Shown: piece after piece, positions 1-5,118 of the stretch
Position numbering within the stretch: the first letter of the stretch is position 1
How the letters are laid out: every line of letters starts with the position of its first letter
Program-made: the position numbers and the translations under genes
NCBI GenBank assembly: GCA_025350775.1
Contig: JANXXF010000359.1
Span: forward strand, 1-7,235
Reading direction: 5' to 3'
Length of the DNA: 7,235 nucleotides
DNA from: Actinomycetes bacterium
Lineage (GTDB): Bacteria; Actinomycetota; Thermoleophilia; Gaiellales; Gaiellaceae
Notes under the pieces: model-generated
What the model was told of the DNA's origin: nothing
Seen by the model: only the letters and a program-made list of their open reading frames with translations
The model's database searches: none

Positions 1-1
1 C

Positions 2-880
2 GGCCGGCGTGACCTGGCCGCCCGCACGCTCCGCGTCCTGCACAACCTCTCGTTCATCGAGGACCCGACCCGGCTCTTCCGCGCCGTGCGCTACGAGACG
101 CGCTACGGCTTCCGCATGGACGAGCGCACCGAGCGGCTCGCCCGCGCGTGCATCGAGATGGGCCTTGTCGGCGACCTCTCGGGCGCCCGACTGCGCGAGG
201 AGCTGGTCGCGATCCTCGAAGACGCGCACCCCGGCCGCGGGCTCGCCCGGCTCGGCGAGCTCGGCGCGGCCGCCGCTGTCGACCCGGCGCTCGCGACCGA
301 CCCCGACACCGTCGACCTCGTCGAGCGGCTCCGCGTGCTGGGCGCCGAGCTGGCCCCCGAGGTGCCGGCCTGGCGGCTCGGGTTGGCCGCCGCGGCCCGG
401 AGGCTGGCCGCCGACGAGGCCTACGCGCTGCTCCACCGGCTCAAGATCCGTCGCCGTGACGCCGACGCCATCGCCGCCGCCGTGGTCGTGGCGCCGCGCC
501 TGGTGCGGGCCCTGCGTAGCCGCAATGCGACGCCCGCCGAGGTCGTCGCCCTCGCCGAGCCGTACCCGGCCGACGTCGCCCTGGTCGCGCTCGCGCTCGA
601 GGAGAGCCCGGCCCTGCGCGCCTACCTCACATCCTGGCGCGACGTCCGCCTCTCGATCGGCGGCGCGGAGCTGGCCGAGCTGGGGCTTGCCCAGTCGCCG
701 CGCGTGGGGGAGGTGCTCGACACGCTGCGTCGCCGTAAGCTCAACGGTGAGCTTGCCGGGCGCGACGCCGAGCTCGCGGCCGCCCGCGAGCTGATCGCCG
801 CAGCCGCGCCCGTGGCAACGCCGGCCGCGGTGCCGGCCGCCGGCGCCGCCGGCGCCGGACCCGACGGCGAGCTAGCTTGA
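2..880 (+). CDS. tRNA nucleotidyltransferase / poly(A) polymerase, class II (C-terminal part, 5' truncated)
   Basis: The reading frame is open from the window edge to a TGA at 878-880, giving 292 residues with no start; the catalytic nucleotidyltransferase head lies upstream of the window. Enzymes of this family add CCA, or only the terminal A, to tRNA 3' ends. The first 70 residues read like the neck of class II enzymes: an RTLRVLHNLSFIEDPTRLFR stretch followed by an AVRYE..YGFRM motif, matching the family's RNA- and nucleotide-binding helical region. Near the C-terminus, roughly residues 218-255, is a pattern typical of the longer A-adding/CCA proteins (G..LaeLGL..sPrvGevLd.LrrrKLnGel..rdaEL). 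Whether the protein also carries the DHH and CBS domains found in some relatives cannot be seen. The last 30 residues are an Ala/Pro/Gly-rich low-complexity tail. pgeF starts 4 bp after the stop. Family assignment is fairly sure; CCA versus A-only specificity is not decidable here. Confidence 0.85.
   Translation, partial: GRRDLAARTLRVLHNLSFIEDPTRLFRAVRYETRYGFRMDERTERLARACIEMGLVGDLSGARLREELVAILEDAHPGRGLARLGELGAAAAVDPALATDPDTVDLVERLRVLGAELAPEVPAWRLGLAAAARRLAADEAYALLHRLKIRRRDADAIAAAVVVAPRLVRALRSRNATPAEVVALAEPYPADVALVALALEESPALRAYLTSWRDVRLSIGGAELAELGLAQSPRVGEVLDTLRRRKLNGELAGRDAELAAARELIAAAAPVATPAAVPAAGAAGAGPDGELA
840..858 (+). other. GC-only hairpin in the 3' end of the tRNA nucleotidyltransferase gene
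   Basis: CCGGCGCC (840-847) and GGCGCCGG (851-858) pair perfectly over 8 bp around a 3-nt loop. The stem arises from a tandem 9-bp repeat (GCCGGCGCC at 839-847 and 848-856) that encodes Ala-Gly-Ala twice. It lies 20 bp before the stop codon and has no T-tract, so it is not a classical intrinsic terminator. It could be simple low-complexity sequence. Confidence 0.4.
873..878 (+). promoter_or_regulatory. possible -10 element ahead of pgeF (leaderless type)
   Basis: TAGCTT fits the TANNNT pattern and ends 6 bp before the GTG start of pgeF, for which I see no Shine-Dalgarno sequence. This resembles the two better cases before sepF and yggU. It overlaps the end of the upstream gene and has no recognisable -35, so it is weak. 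Confidence 0.25.
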
Positions 881-884
881 GCCG

Positions 885-1682
885 GTGACCGTCGCGCCGA
901 TCCGCTGGGCAGTGCCCGGCCCCTATCAGGTGGCCTTCTCGACGCGCAGCGGGGGCGTCAGCGACGGCCCGTACAGCTCGCTCAACGTCGGTGCGCTCAC
1001 TGCGGACGACCCGGAGGCGGTCGTCGAGAACCGGCGGCGCCTGTGCGCGGCGATCGGTGCCGACCCGGCCCGCGCGACCATGGCCCGCCAGCAGCACGGC
1101 GCACACGTCGCGCAGGCGACGGCGCGCGGCATCGCCACCCCGGGCGCCGCCGACTTCGACAAGTGCGACGGCCTCTGGAGCGACGAGCCCGGCCAGGCGA
1201 TGCTGCTCGTCACCGCCGACTGCCTGCCGGTCGCGCTCGCACGCACGGGCTTGGCCGGCGCCAACCCCGACCACCCGGCGCTCGCGCTGCTGCACGTCGG
1301 CTGGCGTGGCTTGCTCGCAGGCATCGTCGAAAAGGGCGCGCTGGCCCTGCGCACCGCGTCCGGGACGGGCCTCGGCGTGCCCACCGACGGCAGCGCCGCG
1401 AGCGCCCCGCTGCGCGCCGCGATCGGGCCGGGGATCGGCCACTGCTGCTACGAGGTCGGTAGCGACGTCGCCGAGCGCTTTCGCACGGTCTTCGGTGACA
1501 GCGTCCTACACGGCCGCCACCTCGACCTGCCGGCCGCTGCCGAGCTCGCCCTGCGCGCCGCCGGCGTCACCGAGGTCGACCGCTACGACTGCTGCACGGC
1601 GTGCCATCCCGAGCTCTTCTTCTCCCATCGGCGCGACGCCGGCCGCACCGGCCGGCAGGGTGTGATCGGGCTCGTTGGTTGA
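885..1682 (+). CDS. pgeF: Peptidoglycan editing factor / laccase-domain purine nucleoside enzyme (YfiH family)
   Basis: A 265-residue protein of the YfiH/DUF152 multicopper-oxidase-like family. Members have been described both as purine nucleoside phosphorylase/adenosine deaminase-type enzymes and as PgeF, which prevents misincorporation of amino acids into peptidoglycan precursors. All three metal-ligand motifs are visible: RQQHG (His71), TADCLPV (Cys113) and LLHVGWRG (His137). The conserved AIGPGIGHCCYEV segment and a C-terminal C.ACHPELFFSHRRD..TGRQG motif follow. Length is normal for the family. The GTG at 885 is chosen because it lies just after the previous stop and the family N-terminus (a short lead into FSTRSGGVS) fits; no ribosome binding site is evident. 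The last 8 bp overlap the start of yggS. In many actinobacteria this gene directly follows ftsZ; here it follows a tRNA nucleotidyltransferase gene instead. Confidence 0.93.
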   Translation: MTVAPIRWAVPGPYQVAFSTRSGGVSDGPYSSLNVGALTADDPEAVVENRRRLCAAIGADPARATMARQQHGAHVAQATARGIATPGAADFDKCDGLWSDEPGQAMLLVTADCLPVALARTGLAGANPDHPALALLHVGWRGLLAGIVEKGALALRTASGTGLGVPTDGSAASAPLRAAIGPGIGHCCYEVGSDVAERFRTVFGDSVLHGRHLDLPAAAELALRAAGVTEVDRYDCCTACHPELFFSHRRDAGRTGRQGVIGLVG

Positions 1683-2289
1683 GCTCGTCACCAGCCTCGT
1701 TGCGGAGCGCGTACGCGAGCGCTACCAGGCTCTGTGTGCCGAGGCAGGGCCCGGCGTCACCGTCGTCGTGGCGACCAAGTACGTCCCGGACGACCTGATG
1801 GCAGTGCTGGCCGCGGCTGGCGTGGCCGTCGTCGGCGAGAACCGCGCCCAGGACCTCGAGCGCAAGCACGCCCTCTACGGCGCCGCCTTCCGCTGGCACT
1901 TCATCGGCCACCTGCAGAGCAACAAGGCGAAGGCACTGAACCGCACCTGCGAGCTTGTCCACTCGGTCGCCTCCGAGGCGGCGGCGACCAGGCTCACGGT
2001 GCCCGCGCTCGTCGAGGTCAACCTCTCGGGCGAGGAGTCGAAGTCGGGGGTCGCTCCGGCCGATCTGGCCGCCCTGCTCGCCCTCGGCAGCGACGTCCGC
2101 GGGCTGATGACGATGCCGCCGCTCGCCGACGGTGCGGAGGCCTCGCGGCCGTACTTCCGGCGCCTGCGCGAGCTCGCCGCGGAGCACGGCCTCGCCGAGC
2201 TGTCGATGGGGACGACCCAGGACTGGAGGGTCGCCGTCGAGGAGGGCGCGACGCTGATCCGCGTCGGCAGCGCCCTCTTCCGCCCCTGA
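1675..2289 (+). CDS. yggS: PLP homeostasis protein, YggS/PROSC family
   Basis: A 204-residue protein of the YggS/PLPBP family, a single-domain alanine-racemase-like barrel that binds pyridoxal 5'-phosphate and buffers its supply in the cytoplasm. Visible motifs are VVVATKYV with the PLP lysine Lys35, VVGENRAQ (residues 53-59), HFIGHLQSNKAK (75-86), EVNLSGEESKSGV, GLMTMPP, and a C-terminal SMG...GATLIRVGSALF that forms the phosphate-binding end. It is shorter than typical members (about 220-235): the helix and linker between HSV and the EVNLSGEESKSGV strand lacks roughly ten residues. The active-site parts are intact, so I expect it to be functional. The TTG at 1675 is the first start in frame that gives a family-like N-terminus and overlaps the pgeF stop, implying translational coupling. 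It sits between pgeF and sepF, as in other actinobacterial clusters. Confidence 0.92.
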   Translation: MVELVTSLVAERVRERYQALCAEAGPGVTVVVATKYVPDDLMAVLAAAGVAVVGENRAQDLERKHALYGAAFRWHFIGHLQSNKAKALNRTCELVHSVASEAAATRLTVPALVEVNLSGEESKSGVAPADLAALLALGSDVRGLMTMPPLADGAEASRPYFRRLRELAAEHGLAELSMGTTQDWRVAVEEGATLIRVGSALFRP

Positions 2290-2291
2290 GC

Positions 2292-2311
2292 CGGCGGTGA
2301 CGCGACTGCCG
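2292..2311 (+). other. stem-loop just after yggS
   Basis: CGGCGGT (2292-2298) can pair with ACTGCCG (2305-2311) over 7 bp (one G-U) around a 6-nt loop, starting 2 bp after the yggS stop. Only two T residues follow, so this is at best a weak terminator or RNA-processing/stability hairpin. Its place between yggS and the sepF promoter suits a transcription-unit boundary. Confidence 0.35.
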
Positions 2312-2350
2312 TTGCGCAGGTGTGCCATGCGGGGCTTCCGCTGCGGGGGT

Positions 2351-2356
2351 TACGAT
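2351..2356 (+). promoter_or_regulatory. candidate -10 element for a leaderless sepF transcript
   Basis: TACGAT matches the actinobacterial TANNNT -10 consensus and ends exactly 7 bp before the sepF ATG at 2364, so the expected start point falls at or next to the A of the ATG. No Shine-Dalgarno sequence lies close to this ATG. I see no good -35, which is common for this promoter class. Confidence 0.5.
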
Positions 2357-2363
2357 TCGACGG

Positions 2364-2930
2364 ATGGCTCTGGCTGACATCTGGTCGCGCACGCTCGTCT
2401 ACTTCGGCATCGCCGAGGAAGACGAGGACTGGGACGAGGACGGCTTCGTCACGAACGAGGAGCTCGAGCGCACCTACTCCGACCGCGAGCGCGCCAACGT
2501 GCGCCGGTTGCAGCCACGGCGCCGCCAGGAGTTCGACGACTGGACCGACAGCAGTGGCGAGGAGGCGGCCGAGGTCAGCCGGCCCCGCTCGCTCGGACGC
2601 ATCCAGCAGCAGCGGACGGCCAGGCTCCAGGCCGCGCCCAGTGCAGGCCCCAACGTTCAGGTGCATCTCGTCGTCCCACGCAGCTTCAACGACGCTCAGC
2701 AGATCGCCGACAAATTCAAGAGCGGCGTCCCGGTCATCCTGAACCTCCAGGGCGCCGACCAGGAGCTGTCGAAGCGCCTGATCGACTTCACCAGCGGTCT
2801 TACCTACGCGCTTGAAGGCGGCATGCAGCGCGTCGCCGACAAGGTCTTTCTGCTCACTCCGCGCAACGTCGAGGTCTCCGCTGAGGAGCGGGCCCGGCTG
2901 GTCGAGCGCGGCTTCTACAACCAGGCGTAG
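2364..2930 (+). CDS. sepF: Cell division protein SepF
   Basis: A 188-residue SepF. In other bacteria SepF tethers FtsZ filaments to the membrane at the division site and is the main FtsZ anchor in actinobacteria. The N-terminal segment MALADIWSRTLVYFGI looks like the membrane-binding amphipathic helix, followed by a strongly acidic patch (EEDEDWDEDG) and a charged, probably flexible linker to about residue 96. The folded core (about 98-188) shows VHLVVPRSFNDAQQIAD, PVILNLQG, KRLIDFTSGL.YAL and the GGMQRVADKVFLLTP motif with Gly152-Gly153. The open frame extends upstream to an ATG at 2322, but the ATG at 2364 gives the canonical helix start and lies 7 bp after a -10 element. It precedes yggT and divIVA, the standard actinobacterial order. 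ftsZ itself is not in the window. Confidence 0.95.
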   Translation: MALADIWSRTLVYFGIAEEDEDWDEDGFVTNEELERTYSDRERANVRRLQPRRRQEFDDWTDSSGEEAAEVSRPRSLGRIQQQRTARLQAAPSAGPNVQVHLVVPRSFNDAQQIADKFKSGVPVILNLQGADQELSKRLIDFTSGLTYALEGGMQRVADKVFLLTPRNVEVSAEERARLVERGFYNQA

Positions 2931-2945
2931 AGGTGCCCGGCCCGA

Positions 2946-2964
2946 GCTGCCCCGGCTAGGCAGC
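2946..2964 (+). other. stem-loop in the sepF-yggT gap
   Basis: GCTGCC (2946-2951) and GGCAGC (2959-2964) pair perfectly over 6 bp around a 7-nt loop in the 73-bp gap between sepF and yggT. No T-tract follows. A GGAAGGAG stretch (2965-2972) comes directly after it but lies about 31 bp from the yggT ATG, too far to act as its ribosome binding site. Function unknown. Confidence 0.3.
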
Positions 2965-3003
2965 GGAAGGAGCCGGCCCGCGTAGCGCGAAAGCAGCCTG
3001 CGT

Positions 3004-3315
3004 ATGGGCGTCTCTCTTGCCACTATCGGCTTGCTCGGCTCTGCCGTGGGCTCGATCGAGCGCTTCGTCGTCGTTTTCTTCTCGGTCTACCAGTTCGCCC
3101 TGCTCGCGTACATCCTGTCGTCGTGGATCCGGCGCATGCCGAGCTCGCTCGTGCGCGTGCAGCGCTTTCTCTACGACATCTGTGAGCCGTACCTCCGTCT
3201 CTTCCGGCGCTTCCTGCCGTCGCTCGGCCCGCTCGACCTCTCGCCCATCGTGGGCCTGCTCGCCCTCGGTCTCATCGAGCGCCTCGTCATCCTCGTCATC
3301 GATCAGCTTCGCTAA
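3004..3315 (+). CDS. yggT: YggT family integral membrane protein
   Basis: A 103-residue membrane protein of the YggT family, usually found beside sepF and divIVA in Gram-positive bacteria. Its exact role is not settled; it is associated with cell division/envelope and, in some bacteria, osmotic or ion homeostasis. Two hydrophobic segments are visible, about residues 15-42 and 81-99. Between them lies the family signature of a basic loop followed by CEPYLRLFRRFLPSLGPLDL, leading into SP(I/V)xGLLAL. The ATG at 3004 is the first start after an in-frame TAG at 2983; no good Shine-Dalgarno sequence precedes it. A GTG at 3046 (codon 15) is the alternative and would remove a short N-terminal segment. 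The stop TAA overlaps the ribosome binding site of divIVA. Confidence 0.88.
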   Translation: MGVSLATIGLLGSAVGSIERFVVVFFSVYQFALLAYILSSWIRRMPSSLVRVQRFLYDICEPYLRLFRRFLPSLGPLDLSPIVGLLALGLIERLVILVIDQLR

Positions 3316-3320
3316 GGAGG
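3314..3320 (+). promoter_or_regulatory. strong Shine-Dalgarno site for divIVA
   Basis: AAGGAGG, four bases before the ATG at 3325, is the best ribosome binding site in the window. It shares its first two bases with the yggT stop codon, so divIVA translation should be efficient and follow directly from yggT. Confidence 0.75.
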
Positions 3321-3324
3321 AGCC

Positions 3325-3870
3325 ATGTCCCTCACTCCCGTTGAGATCCGTCACGTCCGTCTGGGGCGTGGCGTCGGCTACAAGCGCGAGGCCGTCGATC
3401 GCCTGCTCGCCGACATCGTCGACAGCTTCGAGGTCGTGTGGCGTGGCCGCGCCGATCTCGCCGACAAGGTGGAGGCACTCGATCACGACCTCGCCCGCTA
3501 CCGCGAGATGGAGGCCGTGCTGCGCAGCACGCTCGTCTCGGCCGAGTCCGCGTCGGCCGACCTGCGCGAGCGAGCGCGCCGCGAGGCGCAGGTGATCCTC
3601 GACGAGGCCCGCTCCGAGGCCCGCTCGATCGCCCGCGAGGCAGAGCGCGAGCATGCCACGCTGCTGCAAGAGGCCCGGCGGATCCGGGCGCTGCTGAGCT
3701 CGGCCCTGGCCACCGTTGCCGACGCCACGGGCGACGATCGCGCCGCGCCGGCGCGGCCGGTCACCGACACCGGTGCCACCGCGGCAACGCGCGCCGGCGG
3801 CCTCGACGACACTGCCGAGCACGCGCTTGCCGACGCCGAGCGCCAGGGCTCCGGCTTCCGCGCAGCCTGA
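3325..3870 (+). CDS. DivIVA domain-containing protein (polar growth/division scaffold)
   Basis: A 181-residue DivIVA-family protein. DivIVA/Wag31 proteins bind curved membrane at poles and septa and recruit growth or division machinery. The N-terminus LTPVEIRHVRLGRGVGYKRE aligns with the DivIVA lipid-binding domain (LTP.DI.....F.rgfRGYdedeV). However, the membrane-inserting Phe of B. subtilis DivIVA (F17) is Val17 here, and the following Arg is missing through a one-residue deletion. From about residue 38 to 135 the sequence is highly charged and heptad-like (for example ERARREAQVILDEARSEARS), predicting a long coiled coil. The last 45 residues are an Ala/Thr/Asp-rich, probably disordered tail. 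It is shorter than Streptomyces DivIVA or Wag31. Position after sepF and yggT supports the assignment. It could be the main polar organiser or an accessory paralogue; the window cannot tell. Confidence 0.88.
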   Translation: MSLTPVEIRHVRLGRGVGYKREAVDRLLADIVDSFEVVWRGRADLADKVEALDHDLARYREMEAVLRSTLVSAESASADLRERARREAQVILDEARSEARSIAREAEREHATLLQEARRIRALLSSALATVADATGDDRAAPARPVTDTGATAATRAGGLDDTAEHALADAERQGSGFRAA

Positions 3871-3889
3871 GCCCCCGCCGGGCGGCTCC

Positions 3890-3895
3890 TATACT
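3890..3895 (+). promoter_or_regulatory. candidate -10 element for a leaderless yggU transcript
   Basis: TATACT is a near-consensus -10 box, conspicuous in this GC-rich DNA, and ends exactly 7 bp before the ATG at 3903, the same geometry as at sepF. No Shine-Dalgarno sequence is present. It probably starts the unit yggU-dksA-like-lspA-rluD. The -35 region is not recognisable. Confidence 0.6.
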
Positions 3896-3902
3896 TGACG
3901 GC

Positions 3903-4193
3903 ATGCCGCCGTCCACTCGCCTACTGCTCCGGGTCACTCCGGGCGCCAAGCGTTCCGAGCTGGTCGGGCGTTACGGCGAGGCGTGGAAGGTGCGCGTCGC
4001 GGCCGCGCCCGAACGCGGCCGGGCCAATGCTGCCGTGCTCGACCTGATCGCCACCAGCCTCGCCGTGCCGCGCGCAAGCGTCGAGCTGCTCACCGGGCAT
4101 ACCGCGCAGGACAAGGTCGTCGAGCTGGCAGGGATCGACCAGGCAGAGGCCGATCGCCGGCTCACGACACTGACGGACAAGGAGCTTCGATGA
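3903..4193 (+). CDS. yggU: DUF167 / YggU family protein
   Basis: A 96-residue member of the DUF167 (YggU, UPF0235) family of small cytoplasmic proteins of unknown biochemical function. Conserved features are the N-terminal L.LRVTPGAKRSELVG strand and turn, WKVRVAAAPERGRANAAV (the family's AP..GkAN motif, about residues 28-45), and a C-terminal LLTGHTAQDKVVELAG, equivalent to the usual G...r.K.v.i.g. Length is normal. The open frame continues far upstream out of phase with divIVA, but the ATG at 3903, immediately after a -10 element, gives the family N-terminus. Its stop overlaps the next gene's ATG (ATGA). In E. coli yggS, yggT and yggU are neighbours, so its presence near yggS and yggT here repeats an old association, though sepF and divIVA are interleaved. 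Confidence 0.9.
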   Translation: MPPSTRLLLRVTPGAKRSELVGRYGEAWKVRVAAAPERGRANAAVLDLIATSLAVPRASVELLTGHTAQDKVVELAGIDQAEADRRLTTLTDKELR

Positions 4194-4540
4194 CGATCGA
4201 TGTCGAGACGATGAAGAGCCGGCTGCTCGACGAGCGGGTGCGCGTTGCCGCCGCACTTGACCTGCTCACCCGTGAGCGCCACGACGCGGAGGGCTCGGAG
4301 TCGAGCGACAACCATGTCGCCGACCCTTCGGTCGTCGCCGTCGAGCGCGAGATCGATTCGACGCTCGGCGACAGCGCCGAGAGCATGCTCGCCGCGATTG
4401 ACGCCGCCCTGGCACGCATCCCTGCCGGCACCTTCGGCCAGTGCGGGACCTGCCGCAAGCCGATCGCCGACGCCCGGCTCGAGGCGCTGCCCTACACCGA
4501 CCTCTGCATCGACTGCAAGCGCCTCGCGGAGCGTCGTTGA
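4190..4540 (+). CDS. DksA/TraR family C4 zinc-finger protein
   Basis: A 116-residue protein of the DksA/TraR family. Its members bind the secondary channel of RNA polymerase and modulate initiation, in proteobacteria together with ppGpp; the actinobacterial members are less well studied. The N-terminal about 75 residues are charged and helical, consistent with the coiled-coil hairpin, and include the family-like acidic HVADPS..AVEREID segment. The C-terminal zinc finger has four cysteines, Cys85, Cys88, Cys106 and Cys109 (CGTC and CIDC), around RKPIADARLEALPYTDL. AAGGAG at 4179-4184 lies 5 bp before the ATG at 4190, which overlaps the yggU stop. It precedes lspA, as the TraR/DksA gene does in Streptomyces. 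Whether it truly acts on transcription or responds to ppGpp is inference. Confidence 0.88.
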   Translation: MTIDVETMKSRLLDERVRVAAALDLLTRERHDAEGSESSDNHVADPSVVAVEREIDSTLGDSAESMLAAIDAALARIPAGTFGQCGTCRKPIADARLEALPYTDLCIDCKRLAERR

Positions 4541-4583
4541 GCGAGCCTGCCCGCCCGGCCGAGATCCGGATCGGGTCGACGCC

Positions 4584-4590
4584 GGAGGGG
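4584..4590 (+). promoter_or_regulatory. Shine-Dalgarno site that fixes the lspA start
   Basis: GGAGGGG sits in front of the GTG at 4594; the GGAGG part is 5 bp from it. This supports that GTG over the upstream in-frame TTG at 4537. Confidence 0.55.
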
Positions 4591-4593
4591 TCG

Positions 4594-5118
4594 GTGCACG
4601 TCTCCGCGGCCGAGGTCAGCGTTGCTGCGACGCACCATCAGTGGGTGAGCCTCGGCCTGATCGCGGGCGCGGCCTTCGCCGCCGACCAGGTGACGAAGCT
4701 CGCCGTGCGCAGCACCCTCGCGCTGGACGACGTCGTTCACGTCGTCGGGCCGCTGTCGATTCGCCACATCCCCAACTCTGGCATCGCGTTCGGCCTGTTC
4801 TCGCGTGCCGTGCCGGTCGTGATCGGCCTGACGGCGGTCGCCATCGCCTGGATGCTGATGGTCTTCGCGCGCTCCGGGGCCCGGCACCCCGTGCTTGCGC
4901 CCGCCTTCGGCCTGCTCGCCGGCGGCAGCCTTGCGAACCTGACTGACCGGCTCCGGCTCGGCCACGTCACCGACTTCATCGCTGTCGACCACTGGCCGAC
5001 CTTCAATCTCGCCGACTCCTTCATCACGATCGGCGTGGTGCTGCTCGTCGTCGCGTTCCTCCTCTCCGAGCGCCCGGCACGGCCGGCGCGGCTCGGCACC
5101 AGGGCGACGCGCTCGTGA
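4594..5118 (+). CDS. lspA: Lipoprotein signal peptidase (signal peptidase II)
   Basis: A 174-residue membrane aspartyl protease that removes signal peptides from diacylglyceryl-modified prolipoproteins at the outer face of the cytoplasmic membrane. All signature blocks are visible: DQVTK (Asp31) after the first membrane helix, HIPNSGIAFGLF (Asn61), GGSLANLTDR (Asn115) and the catalytic pair Asp127 (VTDFI) and Asp141 (FNLADS). Four hydrophobic segments are expected, about residues 18-30, 73-92, 99-116 and 143-157. GTG at 4594 is preferred because of a good Shine-Dalgarno sequence and a family-length N-terminus; a TTG at 4537 overlapping the dksA-like stop would add 19 polar residues. The stop overlaps the rluD GTG start (GTGA). 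It lies between the DksA-like gene and rluD, a common actinobacterial arrangement. Confidence 0.95.
   Translation: MHVSAAEVSVAATHHQWVSLGLIAGAAFAADQVTKLAVRSTLALDDVVHVVGPLSIRHIPNSGIAFGLFSRAVPVVIGLTAVAIAWMLMVFARSGARHPVLAPAFGLLAGGSLANLTDRLRLGHVTDFIAVDHWPTFNLADSFITIGVVLLVVAFLLSERPARPARLGTRATRS

Noticed and set aside
9..794. 261-codon plus-strand frame overlapping the tRNA nucleotidyltransferase gene
   Set aside because: The product is Ser/Arg/Pro-rich with no family resemblance, while the overlapping frame gives a clear class II nucleotidyltransferase sequence.
2292..2313. Intrinsic terminator after yggS
   Set aside because: A hairpin exists but only two T residues follow it, so I list it as a stem-loop and do not call it a terminator.
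1875..3023. 382-codon open frame on the minus strand opposite yggS and sepF
   Set aside because: It is antisense to two recognisable genes, has no family motif, and is explained by the scarcity of stop codons in GC-rich DNA.
2956..3822. 288-codon minus-strand frame opposite yggT and divIVA
   Set aside because: The composition is charged low-complexity mirroring the divIVA coiled-coil codons; no domain or ribosome binding site supports it.
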